Source of the DNA: Bacteroidia bacterium
GTDB taxonomy: Bacteria; Bacteroidota; Bacteroidia; Flavobacteriales_D; Sanyastnellaceae
Length of the DNA stretch: 64,000 nt
Assembly: GCA_030427925.1 (NCBI GenBank)
Contig: JAUICJ010000011.1
Span: 1-64,000 of the forward strand
Reading direction: 5' to 3'
The position numbers and the translations under genes were made by a program. The notes beneath the pieces were generated by a model. That model had not been told where the DNA came from. It searched no databases and saw only the letters and a program-made list of their open reading frames with translations. The stretch's first letter is position 1. Each line of letters opens with the position of its first letter. Shown here piece after piece: positions 17,699 through 28,071 of the stretch.

Positions 17699-18225
17699 TT
17701 GTATTCTTTGATGCTGAGCTCAACGAGCGGGGTTTCCTTGATGAAGGATTCCAATTCGTCGGCAGCCAGGTGATTGTCCTCCGTGGTGATCTCCATGACA
17801 AACATGTTGTCCGTCGTGCGGGGATCTGGGTTCGTCGCCGGCATGCCCGGCAGGGTTCCGTTCCGCAACAAGTAGGTAATGGCCATGCCATGAGCCGCGC
17901 ACAAAACGCTGAACTCGAACGTCACAGGAATGAATGCCGGCAAGTTCTCAATCAGCGAGAAGCTTGGCTTACCCCCAATGTTCATCGGCCAGTCGCTGAT
18001 CATGAAATACCACATGCCCAACAGCGCGAGGGTCGTGCCCGTCGTCGCGTACATGAACGACGCAATGGCCAAACGCGTCCGCTTCACCCCAATGATGGGG
18101 TCGATGCCGTGAATCGGGAACGGAGAAAACACATCCTTCACGCGGATGCCCTTTGCGACGAGCTGAGAGGCCGCGCCTTTCAGGGTATCGTCGTCGTCGT
18201 ACATGACATGGAAAACCTTGTTCAT
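17695..18225 (-). CDS. actD: Alternative complex III subunit ActD (DUF3341)
   Basis: A 176-aa DUF3341 protein with two TM helices (about residues 52-72 and 95-115) flanking a short loop and a soluble C-terminal domain with ending HLAADELESFIKETPLVE. ActD is the small membrane-anchored subunit of ACIII. It lies between actC and actE with an 11-base gap and a 4-base overlap respectively. Confidence 0.93.
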   Translation of the reverse strand: MNKVFHVMYDDDDTLKGAASQLVAKGIRVKDVFSPFPIHGIDPIIGVKRTRLAIASFMYATTGTTLALLGMWYFMISDWPMNIGGKPSFSLIENLPAFIPVTFEFSVLCAAHGMAITYLLRNGTLPGMPATNPDPRTTDNMFVMEITTEDNHLAADELESFIKETPLVELSIKEYK

Positions 18226-18236
18226 GGCGTCTGCAA

Positions 18237-19616
18237 TCAGTGGTTGTCGTGTTGTTTCTTGTAAGCCTCACCGCTCGACTTGAGGATGGTCTTCAACTCG
18301 TTCAATGCCAAAACCGGGAAGAACCGCGCAAAGCCCAAGAACAAGGTGAAGAAAATGCCCAGCGTGCCGATGAAGATGCCCAAGTCCATGCTGGACGGGT
18401 GGAACTCACCCCAGCTCGACGGGTTGTAGTCCCGGTGAATCGACGTCACGATGATCACGTAACGCTCGAACCACATGCCGATGTTCACCACGATGGACAG
18501 GATGAACGTCGCGATGAGGCTGCGGCGAATCTTCTTGAACCAAAACAGCTGCGGGCTGATCACGTTGCACGTCATCATGATCCAGTAGCTCCAGCTGTAC
18601 GGACCCGAGAACCGGTTGATGAACGCGTAGCTCTCGTACTCCACACCGCTGTACCAGCTGATGAACAGCTCGGTCAAGTAAGCCACGCCAACGATGGAAC
18701 CCGTCACGATGATGACGATGTTCATGTACTCGACGTGTTTGACGTGGATGTAATTCTCGAGCTTCATGCCCTTCCGCATGATGAGGAGCAACGTCTGCAC
18801 CATGGCGAAACCGGAGAAGACGGCCCCGGACACGAAGTACGGAGGGAAGATCGTGGTGTGCCATCCCGGGATGACCGAGGTCGCGAAGTCCATCGAGACG
18901 ATGGAGTGCACCGAGAACACGAGGGGGGTTGCGATGCCTGCGAGGACGAGGCTGACCTCTTCGAAGCGGGTCCAGTGTTTGGCCCGACCACTCCAGCCGA
19001 ATGCGAGGATGCCGTAAATCTTCTTCGGCAGCGGCTTCACCATCCGATCGCGGATCGTCGCGAAATCAGGAATGAGGCCGATGTACCAAAACACGAGGGA
19101 TACCGAGAAGTACGTCGAAATGGCGAACACGTCCCACAACAGCGGCGAGTTGAAGTTCACCCACAACGAACCAAATTGGTTCGGCAGCGGCAACACCCAG
19201 TAGCTGACCCAAATCCGGCCCATGTGAATGCCCGGGAAGGTCGCCGCCATGATGACCGCGAAAATCGTCATCGCCTCCGCAGAACGGTTGATGGCCATCC
19301 GCCACTTCTGACGGAAGAGCAACAACACTGCGGAAATCAACGTTCCCGCGTGGCCGATGCCGACCCACCAAACGAAGTTGGTGATGTCCCACGACCAACC
19401 CACGGTCTTGTTCAACCCCCACACCCCGATGCCCGTACCCAAGAGGTACAAGATGGAGCCGACCCCATACACGGCGATGATGGCCGAGATGGTGATCATG
19501 ATTTTCCAACCGATCGGCGCGGGACCCTGGATCGGGCCCACCACGTCGTCGGTGATGTCCTTGTAGGACTTGTTCCCCAGAATCAGGGGTTCCCGAATGG
19601 CTGCTTCTCTTTGCAT
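18237..19616 (-). CDS. actC: Alternative complex III subunit ActC (NrfD-like)
   Basis: A 459-aa membrane protein of the NrfD/PsrC family with about ten TM helices. Motifs include WWVGIGHAGTLISA, FPGIHMGR and HSIVSMDFATSVIPGWHTT. ActC forms the quinol-binding membrane core of ACIII next to the ActB iron-sulphur arm. It ends 9 bases from the actB stop. Confidence 0.95.
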   Translation of the reverse strand: MQREAAIREPLILGNKSYKDITDDVVGPIQGPAPIGWKIMITISAIIAVYGVGSILYLLGTGIGVWGLNKTVGWSWDITNFVWWVGIGHAGTLISAVLLLFRQKWRMAINRSAEAMTIFAVIMAATFPGIHMGRIWVSYWVLPLPNQFGSLWVNFNSPLLWDVFAISTYFSVSLVFWYIGLIPDFATIRDRMVKPLPKKIYGILAFGWSGRAKHWTRFEEVSLVLAGIATPLVFSVHSIVSMDFATSVIPGWHTTIFPPYFVSGAVFSGFAMVQTLLLIMRKGMKLENYIHVKHVEYMNIVIIVTGSIVGVAYLTELFISWYSGVEYESYAFINRFSGPYSWSYWIMMTCNVISPQLFWFKKIRRSLIATFILSIVVNIGMWFERYVIIVTSIHRDYNPSSWGEFHPSSMDLGIFIGTLGIFFTLFLGFARFFPVLALNELKTILKSSGEAYKKQHDNH

Positions 19617-19625
19617 GGCGATCGG

Positions 19626-22600
19626 TTATGCTTCGGTGGATTCGGTGTTCCGCACTTTCGTCATGTAGAAGATGTTCGGCTGGACACCGATTTCCTCCAA
19701 CGCGTGGTACGCGCGGTTGTTCTCAGACACGGCTGCGACGTGCGACTGCTTGTCGTTGAGGTCGCCAAACTGGATGGCGTTCGTGGGACACGCTTCAGCG
19801 CAAGCCGTAACGACCGCTCCGTCTGGAACCTTCGTGCCCGCTTTCTTCGCGTTGAGCTTGCCCTCCTGGATGCGCTGAACGCACATGCTGCACTTCTCCA
19901 TGACCCCGCGCGAACGAACGGTCACATCCGGGTTCAACACCATGCGCGTCAAGTTGTCCTGCGACGGGTTGAAGTTCATGAACTTCTTGTAGCCCGGGTA
20001 GTTGAACCAGTTGAAGCGACGGACTTTGTACGGGCAGTTGTTCGCGCAGTAACGCGTACCAATGCACCGGTTGTAGGTCATTTGGTTCAAGCCCTCGTTG
20101 CTGTGCGTCGTGGCGGCAACCGGGCAGACCGTTTCGCACGGTGCGTGGTTGCAGTGCTGGCACATCATCGGCATGTGGACCGTTTGCGGGTTTTCCGCGG
20201 GGTCCTCCATGCGGCGGTACGAACCGATGGCTCCAACGCCTTCCTCCTCGCCGCGCTCCAAGCTGTAGTCGGAGGCGAAGAAGCGGTCGATGCGCATCCA
20301 GTGCATGTCGCGGTGGCGGCGGACCTCGTCCTTACCGACTACCGGCACGTTGTTCTCGATGTGGCACGCCGTAACGCAAGCGCTGCATCCCGTGCAGGTC
20401 GTCAAATCGATGGTCATGCCCCACCGGTGGCCCACCTCCTCAACGGGGTGCTCGTGCCACAAGTCAAAGGCCGCAGTGGGCTTCGAGTCCTGTGCGTTGA
20501 TGACGCCGTCGCCATTCACGTCCTCGTGAACGCCGATGCGAATGAGTTTATTCCACGAGGCAGAACCCTTCGCCGCTTTGCGCTCCGCGAAGTACGAGCC
20601 GAAGGTGGTCTCTTTCACGATGGAGTCGCGGCCCATGTCCGTGCTGTGAACCTGCGTGCTCGCCAACGCATACGTTGCGCCCGTCGCCTCCACCGTCACG
20701 TTCAGTTGCTCGTATTGCGGCAGACCGGAAGCCGAACCCAAAAGCGGGAAGGCGTTCGTTCCGACCGGCACGAGCGCGCTGTTGGCGTCGCGGAGGAAGT
20801 CCCCGTTTTCTGCCATTTGGAAGGCGGCTCTGCCGACCTCCTCGCCGTTCGCGCCGCGGCCATAGCCCAATGCGATGCCCATGGTGCCCGGCTTTTGGCC
20901 TGGCAGCAAGACCGCAGGCATCTCGACGCTTTGGCCTCCGACGGTCACGCGCACCACGGACGCAGGCTTCTCCTGACCGATGTACGTGTTGAGGCCCATG
21001 GCGTCCATGTCGGACTTCGCCATGGTCACGTAGTTGTCCCACGTGATTTTCGTCAGTGGGTCCGGCGTCTCTTGCAGCATCGGGTTGGCGGTTTGATCGC
21101 CCTGACCGATGGTGTTCTTCTGGTAGAAGGCCAACTCAAAGGCGCCGCCCTTGGTTGCCATCACCGCCTGTTTCGCAGCAGCCAAGCCCGAGCCGGCCCC
21201 TTCGAAGCTGACGGGGAAGCCCTCCGATTCGAGGGCCATGAAACCGTCGTGCAAGGAGCTGTTCCAAGCCGCGTCGGTGTAGAGCTGGTCTGCCGTGTAG
21301 TTCGGATTCCACGTTTGGCGCAAGAAGGTGTACCAATCCGTCTCCGGGTTGCCCGCCCACGTCAAGAGGCTGCTGCCCGCTGCACGTGAGTCGAACAAAG
21401 GCGAAATCGTCGGCTGCACCCAATCCACGCGCTTGGTGGTGCGCTGTGCATCGCCCCACGACTCCAACCAGTGGTGGTCCGGTGCGATGTGCGTGCAACG
21501 GGAGGCCGTTTCGTCCGCGAACAGCGAGGTGCTGATGGACGCCTTGACCTTGCCCAAAGCCGTGGCGAATGCCGTTGAGGTGTAAGCTGGGTTGACGCCG
21601 TGGATGAGCAACGTGCCCACTTTGCCCGCGGCCATGTCAGCGACCAATGCCGCGAAGGCCTCGTCGTTTCCACGACCCAACACCCAAGCGTTCTCCAAGT
21701 CCACGGTGGTGCCGTATGCACCGAGCGCGCGGTTGCACGCGTTCACAATCAATTGCACGTTGGGGTCGTTCGAACCCGCAACGACCAAGCCTTTGGAACC
21801 CGCAGCCTTCAGCGCGGCAACCGCTGGAGCGATGCCCGCTGCGGCAGATTCCGACAAATCACCGCTGTTTCCGCCGCCCGTCAAGCCGTTCAGCAGCGCC
21901 AACGCCACGCGTCCCGCTTCCGATGGCTTGATCATGTTCCGACGGTCCGCGTTGGAGCCGGTGAGGGTCATCACGCTCTCAAAGGCGTGGAGGGACGACA
22001 TCTTGCCGTTCTCAGGCTGGCGTCCTTTCGACCAAGCGGTGGTTTGAACCGCCACATCGCCCCATGTTCCGAGGAAATCGGCCCCGATGGTGACGATGGC
22101 TTCAGTTTGATCCAACGCGTACGTAGGAACCACATCACGGCCGTAATCCGCAAGGTTCGCCTTGCGCATGCCGCTGTAGCTGATGGCGTCGTATTGAATG
22201 TGCTCGGCGCCAGTAGCAGCGCAGAACAGGGAAATGGCGCGATTCAACGAAGGGCTCACCACGGTATGGGTCAACACCACCTTCCGACCACCAGCCGCAA
22301 GCGCTCCTTGCACGTCCGCATCGATGGTGGCCCAATCCGTCGGTTGGCCGCCCTTGCGGGGACCGTTGAGGCGAGCGCTGTCGTACAAACCCATGACCGA
22401 AGCGTTCACCCGCACGCCCACTTTGCCTTCGCCGGTGAGGGCGTTCGACTTGATGAAAATCGGGCGGCCCTCACGCGTCTTCACCAACACCTGGCCATAG
22501 TCTTGGCCGTTGTAGAAGGTGGAAGCGTAGTAGTTCGCCACCCCTGGGGTGACCTCCTCAGGCTTGTTCGTGTAGGGAATGGACTTGATGACCGGGGTCT

Positions 22601-22808
22601 CGCAAGCGGCCAACGTAGCAGCCGTCAAGCTGAATCCCATGAACTTCAAGAAGTCCCGGCGACCCGTGTGGGTGGATTCCAAGCGGTCGTCCGAGAGGAA
22701 TTCGTCCACCGACTGAACACCGGGGAACTCCTGTCCTTGGATGGCTTTGAACTCTTCCGTCCCGTGCAATTCATCGAGACCGGACCAGTAGCGTTTATTC
22801 TGCGACAT
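19626..22808 (-). CDS. actB: Alternative complex III subunit ActB, iron-sulphur protein
   Basis: A 1060-aa periplasmic subunit. An N-terminal twin-arginine-type signal (TGRRDFLKFMGFSLTAATLA) ends in a lipobox-like AAC, so the protein may be a Tat-exported lipoprotein. The large middle part is a molybdopterin-oxidoreductase-like domain that in ACIII carries no cofactor. The C-terminal third holds ferredoxin clusters: CTGCSACVTACH, CQHCNHAPCETVCP, CIGTRYCANNCP, CSMC and CAEACP, fitting three [4Fe-4S] and one [3Fe-4S]. It moves electrons from the quinol site to the ActA haems. Length and order match known Bacteroidota operons. Confidence 0.96.
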   Translation of the reverse strand: MSQNKRYWSGLDELHGTEEFKAIQGQEFPGVQSVDEFLSDDRLESTHTGRRDFLKFMGFSLTAATLAACETPVIKSIPYTNKPEEVTPGVANYYASTFYNGQDYGQVLVKTREGRPIFIKSNALTGEGKVGVRVNASVMGLYDSARLNGPRKGGQPTDWATIDADVQGALAAGGRKVVLTHTVVSPSLNRAISLFCAATGAEHIQYDAISYSGMRKANLADYGRDVVPTYALDQTEAIVTIGADFLGTWGDVAVQTTAWSKGRQPENGKMSSLHAFESVMTLTGSNADRRNMIKPSEAGRVALALLNGLTGGGNSGDLSESAAAGIAPAVAALKAAGSKGLVVAGSNDPNVQLIVNACNRALGAYGTTVDLENAWVLGRGNDEAFAALVADMAAGKVGTLLIHGVNPAYTSTAFATALGKVKASISTSLFADETASRCTHIAPDHHWLESWGDAQRTTKRVDWVQPTISPLFDSRAAGSSLLTWAGNPETDWYTFLRQTWNPNYTADQLYTDAAWNSSLHDGFMALESEGFPVSFEGAGSGLAAAKQAVMATKGGAFELAFYQKNTIGQGDQTANPMLQETPDPLTKITWDNYVTMAKSDMDAMGLNTYIGQEKPASVVRVTVGGQSVEMPAVLLPGQKPGTMGIALGYGRGANGEEVGRAAFQMAENGDFLRDANSALVPVGTNAFPLLGSASGLPQYEQLNVTVEATGATYALASTQVHSTDMGRDSIVKETTFGSYFAERKAAKGSASWNKLIRIGVHEDVNGDGVINAQDSKPTAAFDLWHEHPVEEVGHRWGMTIDLTTCTGCSACVTACHIENNVPVVGKDEVRRHRDMHWMRIDRFFASDYSLERGEEEGVGAIGSYRRMEDPAENPQTVHMPMMCQHCNHAPCETVCPVAATTHSNEGLNQMTYNRCIGTRYCANNCPYKVRRFNWFNYPGYKKFMNFNPSQDNLTRMVLNPDVTVRSRGVMEKCSMCVQRIQEGKLNAKKAGTKVPDGAVVTACAEACPTNAIQFGDLNDKQSHVAAVSENNRAYHALEEIGVQPNIFYMTKVRNTESTEA

Positions 22809-22820
22809 GGTAGCGTGTTC

Positions 22821-24245
22821 TTAGTAGTGGCACTTGGCGCATTCCCAGCCACCAAGCTCTTTAACGGTGATCTTGTCGTCCTCCAAGTAGCGGCGCAACT
22901 CCTCGTTTCCGCGCTCGTCGTCCCGAAGGCGCTCGTGCATTTCCTCGTAGTAACCGCTGGAAGCCAAACTCACTTCCGCCTTGTTGTGGCACTCGATGCA
23001 CCACCCCATGGTCAAGGTCGGCTTCGACAACTGAATCAAACCGGGGTAATCATCCACCAACTTGTTGATGTCCTCGGTGCGCGCTTGGCGACCGACCGTG
23101 TAGGTTTGGACATCGCCGTGGCAGTTTTGGCAGTGCAAACCACCCACCACAACGTGCTGTTGGTGGCTGAAGAACACGTGATCCGGCAAGTTGTGAACCT
23201 TGTTCCAACGGATGGGCTCGCCACCGAAATCGTCTTGGGGGTTCGTGAAGCCTTTCTCACCTGCACCGTTCATGTACGTTCCCGACTCGGGATCGAAACC
23301 GATGGCCGCGTAAATCTTGCCGATTTCCGTTTCGCCGTAGCGGCGACCTTTCTTCACGGCTTTGTGGCAGTTCATGCACACGTTCGTCGAGGGAATGCCT
23401 GCGTGCTTCGACTCGTATGCGCTGTGGTGGCAGTACTTGCAATCCACTTCGTTCTCGCAAACGTGCACCGAGTGGATGAACTTGATGGGCTGGTCGGGCT
23501 TGTAGCCTTCCATCACGCCGATTCCCATGAGGCCTTGGTAGCCGATGACCACTGCGTAGGCCACGACAAAGAGCCCCACCAGTGAGACGAAGACCAAGTT
23601 GTTCCACATCCAACCCTTCGCGCGTTGGAAGTAGGTGGCGTCCGGGAGGGGCGATTCGCCTTTCGAGACGTTCACGGCGCTGCGCAACGTGCGGTTGACG
23701 CCTGCCGCGCTCAGCGCGATGACGAGGAACAGCACGAGGAGGACCAAGAACCAAATCGACGGGTTGTCCGCGTTCTGAACCGGCAACTCATCGACCGTGA
23801 TGCAATCCGTGCCGGCAGAGGCCGCAGGGGCAGCAACGTCAGGCGGGTTTTGGACGTACGCCATGATGTCCTTGACGTCGTCCGCGGAAACGGCTTGCGC
23901 GCTCATCCAGCCGTACGTACCGACGTAGCGGTCGACCAGCGACTTGATGTACGGATCGCCGGATTCCGCAGCGGCCTGCGGGTTTTGGATCCATTGGACC
24001 AACAGCTCGTCCCCAGACGTCCACCGGTCGCGGATGCCCGCAAGACCCGGAGCCGCAAGGACTTCGTTGGTCACTTTGTGACAGGAAGCGCAGTTCGCAT
24101 TGAACAACGCTTGCCCATTTTCCACATTGCCTCCTTCCCAGATTTGTCCAAATGCCGCAGCATTCGAGAGGAGGAGGCAAGCGGCGAGGAAACTCTGAAC
24201 TGCCCATCGAGCTGTCCGAGTGCCGTTAAAAATCGCTTGTTGCAT
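22821..24245 (-). CDS. actA: Alternative complex III subunit ActA, multihaem cytochrome c
   Basis: A 474-aa subunit with six CXXCH motifs. A signal peptide ending near AAFGQ is followed by a mono-haem domain (CASCH at 52-56) and a TM helix at about 164-182. A second helix at about 217-235 leads into the periplasmic pentahaem part, with CKYCH at 269, CMNCH at 290, then CQNCH, CIECH and CAKCH at the very end. Classical ActA is pentahaem, so the N-terminal mono-haem domain is an extra module found in several Flavobacteriia. It begins the act-cox unit, with a strong -7 box 30 bases upstream. Confidence 0.95.
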   Translation of the reverse strand: MQQAIFNGTRTARWAVQSFLAACLLLSNAAAFGQIWEGGNVENGQALFNANCASCHKVTNEVLAAPGLAGIRDRWTSGDELLVQWIQNPQAAAESGDPYIKSLVDRYVGTYGWMSAQAVSADDVKDIMAYVQNPPDVAAPAASAGTDCITVDELPVQNADNPSIWFLVLLVLFLVIALSAAGVNRTLRSAVNVSKGESPLPDATYFQRAKGWMWNNLVFVSLVGLFVVAYAVVIGYQGLMGIGVMEGYKPDQPIKFIHSVHVCENEVDCKYCHHSAYESKHAGIPSTNVCMNCHKAVKKGRRYGETEIGKIYAAIGFDPESGTYMNGAGEKGFTNPQDDFGGEPIRWNKVHNLPDHVFFSHQQHVVVGGLHCQNCHGDVQTYTVGRQARTEDINKLVDDYPGLIQLSKPTLTMGWCIECHNKAEVSLASSGYYEEMHERLRDDERGNEELRRYLEDDKITVKELGGWECAKCHY

Positions 24246-24275
24246 GACGATGGTTTACCCTCACATATTCGGGCG

Positions 24276-24283
24276 CAAAAGTA
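24276..24283 (-). promoter_or_regulatory. -7 box TACTTTTG of the act-cox operon
   Basis: On the minus strand TACTTTTG matches TAnnTTTG exactly and ends 30 bases before the actA ATG. This spacing is shared with several other genes in the window. Confidence 0.65.
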
Positions 24284-24335
24284 ATGCAGTGTGCCTCAGT
24301 TCTGCGGAAAGCTGTCATAGCAATGTCTGATGACT

Positions 24336-24357
24336 TTCTAATTTAGAATGACTCTAA
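24336..24357. promoter_or_regulatory. Overlapping Fur/PerR-like palindromes
   Basis: TTCTAA-T-TTAGAA (24336-24348) is a perfect 13-base palindrome. Its right half is reused in TTAGAAT-G-ACTCTAA (24343-24357), which matches a Fur-family 7-1-7 box at 6 of 7 paired positions. The pair sits between the divergent act-cox operon and the SPOR gene, upstream of the -7 box, in an AT-rich patch that stands out from the surrounding DNA. The identity of the regulator is inference. Confidence 0.4.
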
Positions 24358-24439
24358 TTAAGTTCGGGCGGTTGATTTTTTGCAGGAATTGTGGGGGGCA
24401 ATGCACTTTGAGCCACACCCCGATCTTCGTTTCGAACGT

Positions 24440-24447
24440 TACCTTCG
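24440..24447 (+). promoter_or_regulatory. -7-like box TACCTTCG near start codon
   Basis: TACCTTCG ends 4 bases (CAGC) before the ATG of the SPOR-like gene. The same CAGC spacer separates the box and ATG at 63191-63203. Confidence 0.4.
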
Positions 24448-24451
24448 CAGC

Positions 24452-25084
24452 ATGCAACGCGTTCGTTCAATCGCTTGGCTAGGAGCCTCGTTCCTGCTCG
24501 CATCCCCGTGTGCCCTTGCTCAATCCGATTCCCTGGAAACGGGTGAAGCGAGCTGGTGGAAGTCGCTTTTCAGGCCCAAAACCGTCGAAATCGTCGAAGC
24601 CGAATCGCCCGTTTTGGACACCGAATCCGCCCCCAACGACCGCTCTGCTAACGCCCCACTGGACACGGTAGCTGCGGTGCAACCGCCCTTGTTCGATTCG
24701 GTTTCCGCAGCGCCGGAGGTGGCCACGTGGCGCATGGAGTCCGATGGGCGCTTGCTCGCGCTCGACAGCGCGTGGAAGGCGAACCCGCCCGCCATGAAAG
24801 GCTACCGCATTCAATTGATGACGGGAAGCCTTCAGGAATGCCGGCGGGAGCGTTCCACCTTGCGCAGCACCACCGACTGGAGCATTTATTTGGTACCACT
24901 CTCGATGAACTACCAGCTCATGCTGGGCGACTTTCGCGATCCATGGAGTGCCGAACGCGAACGGGAGCGTTGGCTCGAAACCCATCCGCAATCGCTCGTT
25001 GTTCCGGGTCCCATCGCCCTGCCGCCTCTGAATTGGGCCGAAAACAACATCGCCGAGCCCCGTGAAGGACTCGGCGATGAATGA
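24452..25084 (+). CDS. Exported SPOR-domain-like protein
   Basis: A 210-aa exported protein. The start at 24452 is chosen because it opens a clear signal peptide (SIAWLGASFLLASPCALAQ). A low-complexity acidic linker follows. The C-terminal 80 residues (GYRIQLMTGSLQECRRE, YQLMLGDFRDPWSAERERE) have the beta-alpha-beta-beta pattern of a SPOR domain, which binds denuded peptidoglycan at division sites. It is monocistronic and converges on infB. A hairpin overlaps its last codons. Confidence 0.72.
   Translation: MQRVRSIAWLGASFLLASPCALAQSDSLETGEASWWKSLFRPKTVEIVEAESPVLDTESAPNDRSANAPLDTVAAVQPPLFDSVSAAPEVATWRMESDGRLLALDSAWKANPPAMKGYRIQLMTGSLQECRRERSTLRSTTDWSIYLVPLSMNYQLMLGDFRDPWSAERERERWLETHPQSLVVPGPIALPPLNWAENNIAEPREGLGDE
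25049..25078. other. Hairpin at convergent gene ends
   Basis: ATCGCCGAG and CTCGGCGAT are perfect 9-base arms with a 12-base loop at the end of the SPOR gene, facing infB. No T-run follows on either strand, so it is a stem-loop that might stabilise 3' ends rather than a standard terminator. Confidence 0.4.
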
Positions 25085-25104
25085 GTTCAACGCGGGGGAC
25101 CGAA

Positions 25105-28008
25105 TCAGTCCTCGAGCGTTTGCTTGACTTCAATTTCTTCGTACGCTTCGATCACGTCGCCGACCTTGATGTCGTTGAAGCGATCCACGTTCAGGCCGCA
25201 TTCGAAGCCATTCTTGACCTCCTTGACGTCGTCCTTGAAGCGCTTCAGTGAGCCGAGCGTTCCGGTGTACACCACCACGCCATCGCGGATGACGCGGATC
25301 TTGGAGGAACGCTTGATGAGGCCGTCGGTGACGAAGCAACCCGCAATGGTTCCCACTTTCGAAATCTTGAAGGTCTCGCGAATTTCTGCAGAACCCACGA
25401 TGGTCTCTTCGATCTTCGCGGAGAGCAAGCCCTCCATGGCTTCCTTCATTTCTTCGATGGCCTTGTAGATGACCGAGTAGAGCTTGATTTGGACTTCTTC
25501 GCGCTCGGCCAACTTCCGGGCAGCCCCCGAAGGACGCACCTGGAAACCAATGATGATGGCGCTTGACGCAGAGGCGAGCAACACGTCCGACTCGGAAATC
25601 TGACCGACCGCCTTGTGGATGATGTTCACCTGAACCTTCTCGGTGCTCTGCTTCTGCAACGAGTCGCTCAACGCTTCGATGGAGCCGTCCACGTCGCCTT
25701 TCACGATCAAGTTCAATTCCTTGAACTCGCCCACGGCAATCCGACGACCCAATTCTTCCAACGTAACGGTCTGTTGCGCACGGACGCCCTGCTCGCGCTG
25801 CAATTGCTGGCGCTTCGTCGCGATGGCCCGGGCTTCCTTTTCGTCTTCGAACACGTGGAACTTGTCACCGGCGTTCGGAGCGCCGTCAAAGCCAAGGACC
25901 GAAACGGGAACCGAAGGACCCGCCTCTTCGATGCGCTGACCGCGCTCGTTGAACATGGCCTTGATTTTGCCCGAGAATTGACCCGCCAAAATCGCATCGC
26001 CCACGCGCATCGTTCCGCCCTCCACCAAGAGGTTCGTGACGTAACCGCGCCCTTTATCGAGCGAACTTTCAATGACCGTTCCCAGTGCGGCCTTGTTCGG
26101 ATTCGCTTTCAAATCCAGCAACTCCGCTTCGAGCAGCACCTTTTCGAGGAGCTCGTCGATGTTCAGGCCTTGCTTGGCCGAAATCTCCTGGCACTGGTAT
26201 TTGCCGCCCCAATCTTCCACTAAGATGTTCATCTCGGCCAATTCGCCTTTGATTTTCTCGGGGTTTGCTTCCTCCCGGTCCACCTTGTTGATGGCGAAAA
26301 TCATCGGAATGCCCGCTGCTTGAGCGTGGTTGATGGCTTCTTTCGTTTGCGGCATAACGGCGTCATCGGCCGCCACCACGATGATGGCGAGGTCGGTAAC
26401 CTGCGCACCACGGGCACGCATGGCCGTGAACGCCTCGTGACCCGGGGTATCAAGGAACGTCATTTTCCCTCCACTCGGCAATTCGACGCTGTACGCACCG
26501 ATGTGCTGCGTGATGCCGCCGGCCTCGCCGCTGATGACGTTCGCCTTGCGGATGAAGTCCAACAGCGACGTCTTTCCATGGTCAACGTGACCCATGACCG
26601 TCACGATGGGCGCACGCGGCTCGAGATCCTCCGGTGCATCCTCTTCTTCCTCAATGGCCTCTTGGACGTCCGTCGAGACGAATTCCGCCGTGTAGCCAAA
26701 TTCTTCGACGATGATGGAGATGGTCTCTTGGTCCAAACGTTGGTTGATGGACACCATCATCCCCAGCGCCAAACACGCACTGATGACTTCGTTGACGCTG
26801 GCGTTCATCATGGACGCCAGTTCGGCGGCCGTTACGAACTCGGTCAACTGCAGGACCGTGGCCTGTTGCTGTTGCCGTGCGGCCTCTTGCTCTTGGCGCT
26901 CCTGAACGGCGCTCCGCTTCGCACGGCGCAACTTCGAAGACTTGGACTTCGAGCCGCCGCTGAGGCGTGCCAGTGTTTCCTTGATTTCCTTCTGGATGTC
27001 CGCTTGCGTGACTTCCTTCTTGGGCTCGTTCCGACGGCCTCCGCGCTTGTTCGCTGCCGCTGCAGCGCCGGCACCTGGTGTCGTTTTGGCCGTTTTCGCC
27101 ACGTCGACTTTGGTGATGCGCTTGCGCTTGCGTTTGTTTTCTTCTGCTGCCGTTCCCCGCTTCCGCTCGACGGGCAATTCGATCTTGCCGACCACCGTCG
27201 GACCGGTGAGTTTCTCTGCCCGTGCGCGCATCACTTCCGGCTTCTTCGGCTCCTCAGGCTTGACCTCGGGCGCTACCGGCTTTTCTGGAGCGGGCTTTGC
27301 TGCGGCCGGTGGAGGCGTTGGAGCCGCCTTCGGCTTGGATGCAGGCTTGGGCTCCTCCTTCTTCTTCTCTGACTTCGCCGCGGGCTTCTTTTTCCGATCA
27401 GCGGGCAATTCGATTTTGCCCACCACCTTCACGCCAGTCTCCGCAGGAGCCGCAACGGGTTCTTCCTTCTTTGCAGGAGCTTCCGGTTCCGGCGCAGGCG
27501 CCGGTGCGGGAACTTCCTCGGCCTTCACTTCAGGAGCTGCCGGCACAACGGGCTCGGCTGGAGGTTCAGGGGCCTTCGGCTCTTCTGCCTTCACCTCTGG
27601 GGCTGGGGCAGGGGCTGGAGGTTCCGGCTCAACCGGAGTCACCACTTCGGGTTCAGGCTGCGCCTCGATGCGCTCCACCACAGGCTGCTGCTCGCTCTTT
27701 TTGAAAATGGAGAGGTCGATCTCTGGTTCCTCCTCCTTGACCTTGGTGGCCTTGCGCTTCGCGGACTCGAGCGTGATGCTCTCCCGCTCTTGGACGGAAC
27801 GCGAAGACGCAGTGGCCTTTTGCTTGGCTTCCTTTTGGTCTTGGAAATTGGCCCGCACCAGCGCATAAGCCTCCGGGTCGATTTTTCCGTTGGGCGAGGA
27901 ATCGATGGCGATGCCTTTTCCGGTTAGGAATTCGACAAGGGTCGGAATGCCGAGGTTGAATTCTCGGGCTACTTTGCTGAGTCGTACGGGTTTGCTTGCG
28001 TCTGCCAT
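25105..28008 (-). CDS. infB: Translation initiation factor IF-2
   Basis: A 967-aa IF-2. Residues 1-50 form the N-terminal IF2N-like domain ([12 protein letters not shown]). A long Pro/Glu/Ala/Lys-rich linker follows to about residue 300. The GTPase domain has GHVDHGKTS at about residue 472, DTPGHEAF and NKVD. The beta-barrel domains II-IV end with the initiator-tRNA-binding C2 domain ([23 protein letters not shown]). It delivers fMet-tRNA to the 30S subunit. It is the last gene of rimP-nusA-infB, with a 63-base gap after nusA. Confidence 0.97.
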   Translation of the reverse strand: MADASKPVRLSKVAREFNLGIPTLVEFLTGKGIAIDSSPNGKIDPEAYALVRANFQDQKEAKQKATASSRSVQERESITLESAKRKATKVKEEEPEIDLSIFKKSEQQPVVERIEAQPEPEVVTPVEPEPPAPAPAPEVKAEEPKAPEPPAEPVVPAAPEVKAEEVPAPAPAPEPEAPAKKEEPVAAPAETGVKVVGKIELPADRKKKPAAKSEKKKEEPKPASKPKAAPTPPPAAAKPAPEKPVAPEVKPEEPKKPEVMRARAEKLTGPTVVGKIELPVERKRGTAAEENKRKRKRITKVDVAKTAKTTPGAGAAAAANKRGGRRNEPKKEVTQADIQKEIKETLARLSGGSKSKSSKLRRAKRSAVQERQEQEAARQQQQATVLQLTEFVTAAELASMMNASVNEVISACLALGMMVSINQRLDQETISIIVEEFGYTAEFVSTDVQEAIEEEEDAPEDLEPRAPIVTVMGHVDHGKTSLLDFIRKANVISGEAGGITQHIGAYSVELPSGGKMTFLDTPGHEAFTAMRARGAQVTDLAIIVVAADDAVMPQTKEAINHAQAAGIPMIFAINKVDREEANPEKIKGELAEMNILVEDWGGKYQCQEISAKQGLNIDELLEKVLLEAELLDLKANPNKAALGTVIESSLDKGRGYVTNLLVEGGTMRVGDAILAGQFSGKIKAMFNERGQRIEEAGPSVPVSVLGFDGAPNAGDKFHVFEDEKEARAIATKRQQLQREQGVRAQQTVTLEELGRRIAVGEFKELNLIVKGDVDGSIEALSDSLQKQSTEKVQVNIIHKAVGQISESDVLLASASSAIIIGFQVRPSGAARKLAEREEVQIKLYSVIYKAIEEMKEAMEGLLSAKIEETIVGSAEIRETFKISKVGTIAGCFVTDGLIKRSSKIRVIRDGVVVYTGTLGSLKRFKDDVKEVKNGFECGLNVDRFNDIKVGDVIEAYEEIEVKQTLED

Positions 28009-28071
28009 TGGCGTTTAGAGCGGGCTCTGGTGTGGGTTAAACGAACACGAAAGGTAACGGGAGGTGTGGCA

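Noticed and set aside
18240-21389. 1049-aa plus-strand ORF
   Set aside because: It is the antisense shadow of actB and actC; the protein is rich in Arg, His and Val without any domain, while the minus strand has clear family motifs.
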